This document shows, in pieces, positions 9,978-19,100 of a stretch of 64,000 bases of DNA. Both the position numbers and the translations under genes were made by a program. Each line of letters opens with the position of its first letter. Positions within the stretch are counted from its first letter, which is position 1. The DNA is from an uncultured Lachnospiraceae bacterium (GTDB lineage Bacteria; Bacillota; Clostridia; Lachnospirales; Lachnospiraceae), in assembly GCA_947591245.1 (NCBI GenBank), contig CANQCY010000002.1, positions 100,911-164,910 of the forward strand, written 5' to 3'. Under the pieces are notes generated by a model, which was not told the origin of the DNA, made no database searches, and saw only the letters and a program-made list of their open reading frames with translations.

Positions 9978-11207
9978 TCAAATCTGCTGCGCGCATATAT
10001 AAGCCGTACTCCACGCAAAATGTAAATTGTACCCGCCGCACATTCCATCCACATCAAGGATTTCACCGATGAGATACAATCCCTCCTGATTCTTTGACTC
10101 CATCGTCTCCGGGCAAACCTCGCCGGCGTCCACGCCGCCCGCCGTGACCTGTGCGCGCTCCCATCCGAATGTATCCGTTATTTTCACCTCATACCGCTTA
10201 AGCAGCCGCGCCGTCTCCTGAATCGATGTTCCCGCCCGCTCCCGCAGCGCCTTCTGCCATTTCGCGTGCACGATACCCGCAAGCTTTTCTGTCCCGTGGC
10301 TGGCCAGCCACAGTTCCAACTGCTCCCGGCTGGCCGATGGGAAAAAATCAATTGCCGCCGTCACGATTTTTCCCGACGCCAACCCCCCGGCTGCCAGACG
10401 GCACAACTGAAACACGGGAATACCGGAAATCCCATCCTTGACAATCTGTATTTCCCCGCTCTCTCTCCGTATGAGCGAGCCGTCCAAAAACAGGGAAACC
10501 TCGCCCTGCATCCTCACGCCGGCCAGCATTTTCCACTCCCTGCCCTCTGCCCTGAGCCCGGTCAGACCCGGATACAATTCCGTGATGCGGTGATGCATGC
10601 TGCGGCACAGCTTATATCCGCTCCCATCCCCGCCCAGACTCCGGCACGCCTTGCCGCCCGTTGCCATCACCAGTTTGCGGCACGCGTACTCGCACCCGTT
10701 CCCGCAGTAAATCCTGTAACCTGAATCTTTATGTACAATGCGCGTAACTTTCGTATCAAATCGAAATTCCACTCCCTGCTCAAGACATCCCTGAACAAGA
10801 AGCTCCACTACTGCCGACGCCTGCCCGCCGTACGGATAGCAGCAGCCGTCGCGCTCTCTGTGTAAAATTCCTATTTCCTCAAACATCTGTATCACTTTAC
10901 TGTCATCGACCTGATCCAGCACCTTTCTGGCAAAATCCAAATTTCCGTAATAACACTCCGCGCTCATGTTCCGGTTTGTGAAATTACATCTTCCGTTTCC
11001 GGTCGCCCTCAGTTTTTTCCCCGCCGAATCGTTTTTATCGAGTATCACGGCGTCAAGCTCTCTTTTCCCGAGGAAATATCCGCACATCAGCCCTGACGCG
11101 CCCGCGCCGATAATAATAATATCATGAAATTCTTCCACCAGCTGCCCCCTCGTCCAAACAATCTGCTTTCGTTTTTTCTCTGCGTTACCTTTCCAATTAT
11201 AACACAA
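9978..11207 (-). CDS. HI0933/BaiN-like flavoprotein (aminoacetone oxidase family FAD-binding enzyme)
   Basis: DIIIIGAGASGLMCGYFLGKR; KLRATGNGRCNFTNRN; AQVTAGGVDAGEVCPETMESKNQEGLYLIGEILDVDGMCGGYNLHFAWSTAYI. Confidence 0.93.
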   Translation of the reverse strand: MCYNWKGNAEKKRKQIVWTRGQLVEEFHDIIIIGAGASGLMCGYFLGKRELDAVILDKNDSAGKKLRATGNGRCNFTNRNMSAECYYGNLDFARKVLDQVDDSKVIQMFEEIGILHRERDGCCYPYGGQASAVVELLVQGCLEQGVEFRFDTKVTRIVHKDSGYRIYCGNGCEYACRKLVMATGGKACRSLGGDGSGYKLCRSMHHRITELYPGLTGLRAEGREWKMLAGVRMQGEVSLFLDGSLIRRESGEIQIVKDGISGIPVFQLCRLAAGGLASGKIVTAAIDFFPSASREQLELWLASHGTEKLAGIVHAKWQKALRERAGTSIQETARLLKRYEVKITDTFGWERAQVTAGGVDAGEVCPETMESKNQEGLYLIGEILDVDGMCGGYNLHFAWSTAYICAQQI

Positions 11208-11231
11208 CTTTTTCCATTTAGGAACAGTTTC

Positions 11232-11825
11232 TTAACTTGACAAATTCTCCAGTATAGAATACAGTTCCTTCTCATCCGCGACGAAATACCCTGCCGTCAG
11301 CTTTTCCCGCTCGTCCGCCCGAATCGCGTCTTCCAAAATACCCGTATACTCGTATGGCGTCGTCTGGTCATTATGGAAAATAACAACCTCTCCGTTTTCT
11401 ATTTTCAAATAAAAACCCTCTTCAGCCTCGGCGCCGGAATACACCTCGCGTATGACAACCCGATCTTTCGAAAAGGAAACCAGCTCTTTGCTGTCCGGTC
11501 CGTCCGACACGCCATTTGCCTCCACCATTGTATTGTAATCGGAAATATAAGACTCCAGCCCGCTCCTCGTCAGCCCGGCGATTTCTTCCGGCACCGGATT
11601 TTCTTCCGTCGTCGTGATGCCCGTTATGCCGTCATATACTTCCACGATATATTTCATGGATGAGTTAACCTGAATCTCCTGAACCGTATCGACTGTTTCC
11701 GTTTTTTCCCCGGCCGCTGTTTTCTGGGCGTCCTGCTCATATACTCGATAGCTCCAAAAAAACACGAGCGTAATAATTGTCCCGAGTACAAAAAAACTGC
11801 TCACAAACAGGTATGTCTTTTTCAT
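11232..11825 (-). CDS. Hypothetical membrane-anchored protein
   Basis: One N-terminal TM segment followed by an extracytoplasmic domain; good coding signal on the same strand as its neighbours. Confidence 0.7.
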   Translation of the reverse strand: MKKTYLFVSSFFVLGTIITLVFFWSYRVYEQDAQKTAAGEKTETVDTVQEIQVNSSMKYIVEVYDGITGITTTEENPVPEEIAGLTRSGLESYISDYNTMVEANGVSDGPDSKELVSFSKDRVVIREVYSGAEAEEGFYLKIENGEVVIFHNDQTTPYEYTGILEDAIRADEREKLTAGYFVADEKELYSILENLSS

Positions 11826-11894
11826 ATAAATTCCTCCAAAAAGATTATACCCATAGTATGAACAGTTTTTTTATTATTATTCAGTACATCCCGG

Positions 11895-13109
11895 TCAGTT
11901 CATAACACGTCCGATCTTCACAGGATGTCTGTAGTATGCATTTGAGATTTTGATGCCGTCGCTCGGATTGCTCGCATGGATAACCATTCCGCCTCCGATA
12001 TACATTGCCACATGATTGATACGGCTTCCGTTGCTATAGAAGAACAGGTCGCCCGGCTGAGGTGAAGAAACCGATCTTGTCACGCCTGCCTGCGCTGCCG
12101 CATTGTGGGGAAGATAATGTCCGTATTTTGCATATAAACTCATCGTAAATCCCGAACAGTCCGTACCGCCCGTCAGGCTCGCCCCTCCCCATACATAACG
12201 GTTTCCGAGGAACTGTTTCGCATATTCGGCAATCGATACCTGGCTGGAGGAAGCGCCGTCAGATGATTTTTCGGAAAGAGTTCCCACCTTGACAGCCCTC
12301 TTTAACGAATACTGTTCCTTCACATACTGCTTTGACACAAAAGCATATTCATTATCAACAGTAATACAGATCCAGTTTGCCAGATCCGCCTGAATCGCTT
12401 CCATTCCTCCCGCACGCCGGATAAACCTCTTGGAAATTTTCTGTTTCTTAATCAGCTTATTTACAAAATTCATCGTAACATTCTTTTTGCGGATGACAAA
12501 TTCCTCTTCCTCGGACACGATCGAGTAAATCGGCGCATCGACCGTAGGCAGCGCCCTCACGCGGAGAGAGTCCGTGGTGATTTCCACACACTCGCGTCCA
12601 ACCTTAGTCGCCAGCTCTTCCGCCTCTTGATCCGTCACAATATATTCAGCCTTAACCCAGCCGGTCACCTTTCCTGATACCATCTTTGCCCATCCGTTTT
12701 TCATCTTATAAATATGGCATCCGGCATTTTTCGTAAGCTTTCCGACAATTTTTGAATCCTCCGAAGGCTTTTTCCTCACATTCAAATATGTTTCCACCTT
12801 GCTTGCAATACCGAGCCTGCTGTAATTTAAATTGAGGTTGACATGTTCTTCTTCTGGCTGTGCGGCATCCGCCGCCGGCGCCGGCGCCGATGCATCCCCC
12901 GCCGCATTCTGCAACGCCGCCTGTTCGATGATCTGCTGCGGGACGATGCCATTTACAGCAGTCTGGCTGCGCCCCTCCATTACCGCATTCGCTCCCTCAA
13001 CAGGCTGTTTCGCTGCCAAAAAAGCGGTCCTGACCGGGACGGAAATAAGCCCCGCCGCCAGCACGCCAATCGCTGCAAATTTTGCATATCTCCTACTTAA
13101 TATCTTCAT
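11895..13109 (-). CDS. Secreted NlpC/P60 peptidoglycan hydrolase with SH3 domain(s)
   Basis: Bacterial SH3 segment (YLNVRKKPSEDSKIVGKLTKNAGCHIYK) and NlpC/P60 catalytic motifs (GGTDCSGFTMSLY, GDLFFYSNGSRINHVAMYIGGGMVIHA). Confidence 0.95.
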   Translation of the reverse strand: MKILSRRYAKFAAIGVLAAGLISVPVRTAFLAAKQPVEGANAVMEGRSQTAVNGIVPQQIIEQAALQNAAGDASAPAPAADAAQPEEEHVNLNLNYSRLGIASKVETYLNVRKKPSEDSKIVGKLTKNAGCHIYKMKNGWAKMVSGKVTGWVKAEYIVTDQEAEELATKVGRECVEITTDSLRVRALPTVDAPIYSIVSEEEEFVIRKKNVTMNFVNKLIKKQKISKRFIRRAGGMEAIQADLANWICITVDNEYAFVSKQYVKEQYSLKRAVKVGTLSEKSSDGASSSQVSIAEYAKQFLGNRYVWGGASLTGGTDCSGFTMSLYAKYGHYLPHNAAAQAGVTRSVSSPQPGDLFFYSNGSRINHVAMYIGGGMVIHASNPSDGIKISNAYYRHPVKIGRVMN

Positions 13110-13159
13110 TGTATAATATCCTCTCCAATTCGTAAATGCGTCTTCGACCAGTTAAACTT

Positions 13160-13176
13160 GTTACAAATTTGTTACA
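13160..13176 (-). promoter_or_regulatory. WalR-box-like direct repeat TGTAAC-N5-TGTAAC
   Basis: Minus strand TGTAACAAATTTGTAAC exactly fits TGT(A/T)A(A/T/C)-N5-TGT(A/T)A(A/T/C), just downstream of the -10. Confidence 0.7.
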
Positions 13177-13187
13177 TCTTTAACAAG

Positions 13188-13216
13188 ATTATAACAAGAT
13201 GGACAGCTCTTGTCAA
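13188..13216 (-). promoter_or_regulatory. Sigma-A promoter of the NlpC/P60 gene
   Basis: Minus strand TTGACA (13216-13211), 17-nt spacer, TATAAT (13193-13188): full consensus. Confidence 0.85.
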
Positions 13217-13233
13217 TGGGGTCTCTTAATTTT

Positions 13234-14466
13234 TCAAGACAATCCCGCAGTATTTTTAAACGGCTCCCGAGAAAGTATATGGCTGTTTTCTATAAAATCA
13301 TCAATCGTGCGGAATCCAAGGCGGTGAATCAAATCCAGAACATACGGGTTTTCACTGGGCGTACGGTAGGCCGCCCCTTCCGCGTACTGATCCACAAGCT
13401 CCGTCCCCGCCTCCCTGTCAATATTGCGTTTCGGGCCGCCAACACAGCCGCCGTCGCATGCCATGCCCTCAAAGAAATTTCCGTCAATATGCCCCTCCAG
13501 AATTTCCTCCAGCATCTTCTTGCAGTTTGCCGTACCGCACGCACAGACCGGATTCAATGAAAATTCCGGATAAATGCTGTTGACGCATTCCTTCACCGCC
13601 CGGCTCACCCCGCCGGTTCTGGCATACATCCTGCCTGCCGCTGCGGAATGCTCATTCACATCCTCATCCATAGCCGTAAAATCAACGTCAAGCGCTTCAA
13701 AAATGTCCTGCATCTCTTCAAAGGTGAGAACGCAGTCAATGTCACCCGCGAGGTCCGGCTCCCTGATCTCGGCTTTTTTGGCAAGACACGGACCGATAAA
13801 AATTGTTTTGCAGCCCTCATGAAGCTCCTTCGCAATCCGGCCGCATGCAATCATCGGGGAAACTGACGCCGGCAAATGCCCGACAATCTTTGTAAAATCT
13901 TTCCTTATCATGGAAATCCATATCGGACAGCAGCAGCTTGTCAGCTGAAATCCATCCGCTTCCTTCATGCTGAAAGTAAATTCCAGAGATTCTTTTAAAG
14001 TGAGAATGTCCGCAAACGCCGCCACCTCAATCATGCCTGTAAATCCCATGCCTTTTAAAGCGCTGCGAATCCTGCCCGGCGTCGCATCCGCTCCAAACTG
14101 CCCGATATAGGCAGGCGCCATCAAAGCGTAGACCGGCTTGTCCGATTCTTTCAGTATCTCCACCGCACGGATCGCATCACGGCTGAATGTCAGATTCTTG
14201 CTCTCGCACGCCTCAATACACTGTGCGCATCCGACACAGTTGTCCGGATTCAGCCGCACTTTGCCGTCCTTAACCTCCAGCGCCCGAAACATACACGCCG
14301 TCACGCACTTTGGGTCGCTGCAGTCGCACGGGTTATTTTTCCAGACGAGCGGATATTTTTCCGGATGCAGCAAACAGTCCAGTTTTTTCCTCGGTATCCC
14401 CTCAAATTCCTTTTCTCCTTTTAGTTTTCCACGCAGCACATGCTTATATAATTCTTCAAAAGTCAT
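13234..14466 (-). CDS. [FeFe]-hydrogenase-like protein with two N-terminal 4Fe-4S motifs (monomeric, divergent)
   Basis: 4Fe-4S ligands (CDCSDPKCVTAC; CVGCAQCIEAC), H-cluster motifs L1 TSCCCPIW, L2 GPCLAKKAEI, L3 GMACDGGCVGGP. Start set at MTFEELYKHV. Confidence 0.88.
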   Translation of the reverse strand: MTFEELYKHVLRGKLKGEKEFEGIPRKKLDCLLHPEKYPLVWKNNPCDCSDPKCVTACMFRALEVKDGKVRLNPDNCVGCAQCIEACESKNLTFSRDAIRAVEILKESDKPVYALMAPAYIGQFGADATPGRIRSALKGMGFTGMIEVAAFADILTLKESLEFTFSMKEADGFQLTSCCCPIWISMIRKDFTKIVGHLPASVSPMIACGRIAKELHEGCKTIFIGPCLAKKAEIREPDLAGDIDCVLTFEEMQDIFEALDVDFTAMDEDVNEHSAAAGRMYARTGGVSRAVKECVNSIYPEFSLNPVCACGTANCKKMLEEILEGHIDGNFFEGMACDGGCVGGPKRNIDREAGTELVDQYAEGAAYRTPSENPYVLDLIHRLGFRTIDDFIENSHILSREPFKNTAGLS

Positions 14467-14537
14467 AATTGCCCTCCGGTTTTTCAATATGCTAATATAA
14501 TCCGCTGCTTTTAGTATTGAAAATCCGGAAGGCAATT
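14467..14537 (-). promoter_or_regulatory. 23-bp inverted repeat / hairpin abutting the hydrogenase start codon and containing its Shine-Dalgarno
   Basis: Arms 14515-14537 and 14467-14489 (21/23 complementary), 25-nt spacer; 3' arm contains GGAGG directly before ATG. Confidence 0.8.
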
Positions 14538-14552
14538 ATTCATTGTTATTCT

Positions 14553-16040
14553 TTAAATAATAATGCACACAAGTCCGCCATTCGAGTCATTTACGACTTT
14601 CTGGATCGTATCCTGAAGTTTAACCTGGCTCTCTTCCGTCAGCCGGTTCACCTTGTTCATAATCCCGTCGTCCACAAGCTGCCGTATCGTCTTGCCGAAT
14701 ATATTCGTGTCAAATATACCGTCCGGGTTCTCCTTGCTGTTCGACTCGATATACTCAATCAAATCCTTCGCCTGTTCCTCGCTTCCGACGATCGGCGCGA
14801 TTTCCGTCTCTATATTTGCCTGAATAAGGTGCAGGGACGGGCATACTGCCTTTATTTTCACGCCGTATTTATTTCCGTGCTTAATCAGCTCCGGATCCGC
14901 AATCTCGATCTCCTCCATCGTCGGCGTGACAATTCCGTATCCCCTGCCTTTCACCTGTTCGCACGCCGTGCCGATCGTCTCAAATTCCGCTCTCTTGCCC
15001 GCCAGCTCTTTCAGCGTAGCGATCAATTCATACTCCCCTGTGATTGGCGTTCCGATCATATCGCTGAGTATTTCATAATAATAATGTTCCTCAAATTCAA
15101 CCGATATATTTACCTGTCCATTTTCAAGCTGTTTATCCTGAATGTAGATGCCCTTAATGTAATCCGCCTCCAGGTTCAGATTTTCTTTTGTGACGTCCCT
15201 CATCACGCGCATGTTAGCGAGTATTTCCCGACACTGCTCAAGCAGATCTTTTTTCAGCCAGTGATCCCTGTCGAGAAATTCCACCCACTTGGGCAGGAAA
15301 AAATTGATTCTCTCAATCGGGAAATCGGACAATATCGTCTCCATAATTTTATATATATCCTCCTTTCTCAGCTCCTTACAGTTAAGCGGCAGCACGCTCA
15401 TTCCATATTTATCTTCCATCTCTTTCGCCATGTCTGCCGTCTGCTGGCTCTGCGGATCCAGCGTGTTCAGTATAATAATCGTCGGCTTGCCCGCTTTTTT
15501 ACATTCTGAAACCGTCCGCTCTTCTCCCTCGAGATACTGTTCTCTCGACAGCTCGGTAAAACTTCCGTCCGTCGTAACAATAATGCCGATATTGGAATGT
15601 TCCTCAATTACTTTTCTCGTTCCGAGTTCAGCAGCTTTAGCAAAAGGAATCTCCTGAGGCGACCACGGCGTTTTTACCATCCGTTCCCTGCCATCCTCCA
15701 TATAACCGACCGCATCTTTTACAACAAAGCCGACGCAGTCGATCAGCCTTATTCTTCCTTTTTCACCGCCGGACAGCGTAATCCATGCGCCATCCTTCGG
15801 TATAAATTTTGGTTCCATCGTCATGATCGTCTTCCCATCCGAGGAGTGGGGCAGTTCATCGATCGTCCGCTGTTTCTCGCTCTCATCCAAAAGTTCCGGA
15901 ATTATCATGATCTCCATAAAATTTTTGATAAACGTGCTCTTTCCCGTCCTGACGGGTCCGACAACGCCCAAATAAATCTCACCGCCGGTTCTCTCGTTTA
16001 TATCTTTGTAAATATTATATCCATTATTTCCGCTGTCCAT
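14553..16040 (-). CDS. spoIVA: Stage IV sporulation protein A
   Basis: YLGVVGPVRTGKSTFIKNFMEIMIIPEL and full-length SpoIVA-like sequence. Confidence 0.97.
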   Translation of the reverse strand: MDSGNNGYNIYKDINERTGGEIYLGVVGPVRTGKSTFIKNFMEIMIIPELLDESEKQRTIDELPHSSDGKTIMTMEPKFIPKDGAWITLSGGEKGRIRLIDCVGFVVKDAVGYMEDGRERMVKTPWSPQEIPFAKAAELGTRKVIEEHSNIGIIVTTDGSFTELSREQYLEGEERTVSECKKAGKPTIIILNTLDPQSQQTADMAKEMEDKYGMSVLPLNCKELRKEDIYKIMETILSDFPIERINFFLPKWVEFLDRDHWLKKDLLEQCREILANMRVMRDVTKENLNLEADYIKGIYIQDKQLENGQVNISVEFEEHYYYEILSDMIGTPITGEYELIATLKELAGKRAEFETIGTACEQVKGRGYGIVTPTMEEIEIADPELIKHGNKYGVKIKAVCPSLHLIQANIETEIAPIVGSEEQAKDLIEYIESNSKENPDGIFDTNIFGKTIRQLVDDGIMNKVNRLTEESQVKLQDTIQKVVNDSNGGLVCIII

Positions 16041-16043
16041 AAA

Positions 16044-16087
16044 AAATCCCCCTTGCTAAACTGTTAAAGTATATGCAAGGGGGATTT
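16044..16087 (-). terminator. Intrinsic terminator of the LRR/Ig gene whose 3' arm carries the spoIVA Shine-Dalgarno
   Basis: Perfect 13-bp stem AAATCCCCCTTGC / GCAAGGGGGATTT on the minus strand followed by a T run and ATG; begins 13 nt after the upstream stop codon. Confidence 0.85.
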
Positions 16088-16094
16088 GAAATAT
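16068..16094 (-). promoter_or_regulatory. Sigma-E-like promoter for spoIVA
   Basis: Minus strand ATATT (16094-16090), 14 nt, CATATACT (16075-16068); close to the Bacillus sigma-E pattern ATATT-N14-CATACAnT. Confidence 0.6.
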
Positions 16095-16100
16095 CACCTG

Positions 16101-19100
16101 TTATTTAATTTTGATTTTCTTTTTGGCTTTCTTGCCGGAAGATGCCGTCACGGTAATTGTCACAGTACCCTTCTTCACTCCCGTAACGTATCCGCACTCA
16201 TCCACCGTCGCTATCGACGCATTGCTGGATGCGAATGACAGGGTATCCGTGGACTTCGCCGGTTTCAATGAAACCTTCAGCTGCGTTTTCTTCCCGCGCT
16301 TTATCTTCTTCGGCGCCTTCACCACAACTTTCTTTCCTTTAACCGGTTTGTTTGACACGATAATGGTAATCGTCGCTTTTTTCTTCGACGTCGCCGTCAC
16401 CGTGATCTTCGCTGTTCCCTTTTTCTTCGCCGTTACTGAACCGCTTGCATTCACCGTAGCGATCTTTGGCTTGCTTGATTTATATTGCAGCGTATCCGTG
16501 GAATTTGCCGGCGTCTTATCTACCCGAAGCGACGCCGACTGTCCCTTCGCCATATAAATCTTACTTGCCGACGGTTTGTTCTTCATGAGCGCCTTCAATT
16601 TCGTCGCCGGAGAATTGACCGTCACGCGGCAGGTCGCCGATTTATTTGTATTTGTCTTCACGGAAATGCTCACCGTTCCCGGTTCCAGAGCAGTGATCAG
16701 CCCGCTCTCGCTCACCGTAGCGATCTTCGCATTCGATGAGGTATAAGCAAATGTCACAGCCTCATTCGCATTTGCCGGAACAATCTGCGGAGACAGCTGA
16801 TGCGTCTTCTTCACATTCAATGTGATTTCCTTATCTACCGTAATACCGGTCACACTGATTTTCTTGACCGGAACCGTAACCGTAATCGAAGCGGTAACCC
16901 CGGACGACGTCCGTCCTGTGAGGATGGCGGTTCCGACGCCGACAGCTGTCAGCGTCACGCTCTGTGTATTTGATTGTACCGTAAACACGGCCGGATCGCT
17001 GCTGGTCCATTCAATCCCGTCCGTCGAATCTACCGGCGATATATAATATCCGGTCTTATTCGTAATGGACGTCACCTTGCTGATCGTCTTTTTGGAACCT
17101 TGCTCCAAGGTCACGTCACCGCAAAGGATATGCAATTCTTTTGCCGGCGAATTTACCGTAACCGTAACTTCTTTTGACTTTACGCTTTCTTTTTCTTTGG
17201 AAACAGCGACGATCCTTCCTGTTCCTCTCTTAAGCCCGGTCACTGTGCCTTTATCATCTACGGAAACGACGTCCTTTCCGTTTGTCACCTGCCACGTCAC
17301 TTCCTGGGAGGCCCGTTCCGGAACTACTTTCGCCGAAAGAGAAACCGTTTCGTCTACGTTTACTGAAACCTGCTGATTTCCTTTATCATCCGTAACAATT
17401 GCATCGCCGTTTACCTGAACCGACGTCGGTGCGTAGTTAAATTCATTGTCAACACTAAAGAAAAATTGGAGCTTCGTGCCGCTTCCGAGAGCCGTCACCG
17501 TAACGGTCGCCGTCCCCTCTTTCTGCGCCTTAAAGGTACCGTCCGGATTGACGGATACCACGCTCGGATCCGAAGAAACAAATTCTATCTTCTCTCCATA
17601 TGCTGCGATCTGTTCTTCGGTATAATCCGTGTTTCCATAATTCAGCTTAATTGAAAACTGATCCGCATCCCCGACTGCCAGTCCATACGGGTCATTTTCT
17701 GAATTGGGCTTCAAATCCTGATTCAGAATCGTTCCGCCCGTAGAACAGGTAAGCCCGTTCGAACCTGCAACCGGAATCACGCTGTATACGTGGATTGTAT
17801 CCTTCTTCTGCCCAGACTGAACCGTAATCTCAACATCCCCGATCTCTTTCGTCTTAATGACAGCGGTCGTTACCCCGCTCCCCTTCTCGTACGCTATATC
17901 CGATATCTCAAGCAGCCCCGAATTGCTTGTTGTCCACGTCACATCATCCGTCGTCTCAACAGGCTCAAGCTTTGCCTTCAGCGTAACGCCCTTTGTCGCG
18001 GGATCCTGTCCGTTCGGTACATATAACGTCTTATCCGTTCCCTTCACTACATACATCGCCGGATTTTTTTTGACATACTGATCCTCCTCCGCAGACAAAT
18101 CGAGCTTCTCCGTCGGCTGCTGCTCAACGCTGACCTTAAAAGAAACCGTATAGTTATTTATCATACCGTGATTAAAAGTACAATTTTGATAATAGGTATT
18201 TGCAACAACCCGTATCGTCATATCCTGCGCATAGTCCGTACCGTACAGGATAAAGGAACACGGCGCGTTCTTATCCTTCTCGTCCGACAGGACAAATTCT
18301 GCGTAGACGCCGTTATACGCATTTTCTTTGCCTATAATATTCTTGTATCTTTTATGCTCGTCCGGATCCCCCGTATCAACCTCGATCGCAGGCGCGGGAT
18401 CGCCCGCAACGTTATCCTTATTAAACACATTGATCGGAAGCCTCTTACTGGAACCAACCGGAATGATCACCTTCTCATCCTTGTTATATTCAAGTACAAT
18501 TGCCGGATCCGCACCGGTGACGCCGTAATTTTTTCCGAATGCGCCGGAAATCGTATTCGATTTCATCGTCGCGCTTGCCGGAAGCGTTACGGATGCAAGG
18601 CTTATCGCATCTTTCAGCACATTGGAGCCGAGACTTTCCGTATCGTTCTGGAACGTAATCGCCTGGAGCCATGTACACTGCTCAAACAAGCTGTCCGGAA
18701 TCTGGACAAGCGGTGACTTGGCAAGGTTGACTACTTTTACGTTGGTCTGCTTAAACGCGCCGGCGCCTACCGTCTGCAGTTTGGTCGCCGCACTAAACTC
18801 AATTTCATTCAGACCATTTTTTATAGTCTTTGTTCCATAACTCTTTAAATTTCTATAATATCTGTATTTTAATTTGGAGCCCTCTGTCGGATCCGAAACC
18901 TCTCTTGCATCCGGCTCTTGTTCCGCACATCTGGCAAACGCTTCCTTTCCGATCGCCTCTAAGCTGGATGGGAAACGAATCGTATCAAGCGAATAACAAT
19001 CCGCAAATGCGCTGTCTCCTATGCTTACCACGCTCGTTCCGAAGGATCCTGCCGCCTTTACCGGAAATGTCAGATTGTAACACCCCTTAAACGCATTGGC

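Noticed and set aside
8187-11207. The two adjacent FAD oxidoreductases as a novel two-enzyme pathway.
   Set aside because: Both belong to widespread uncharacterised flavoprotein families; adjacency alone is not evidence of a pathway.
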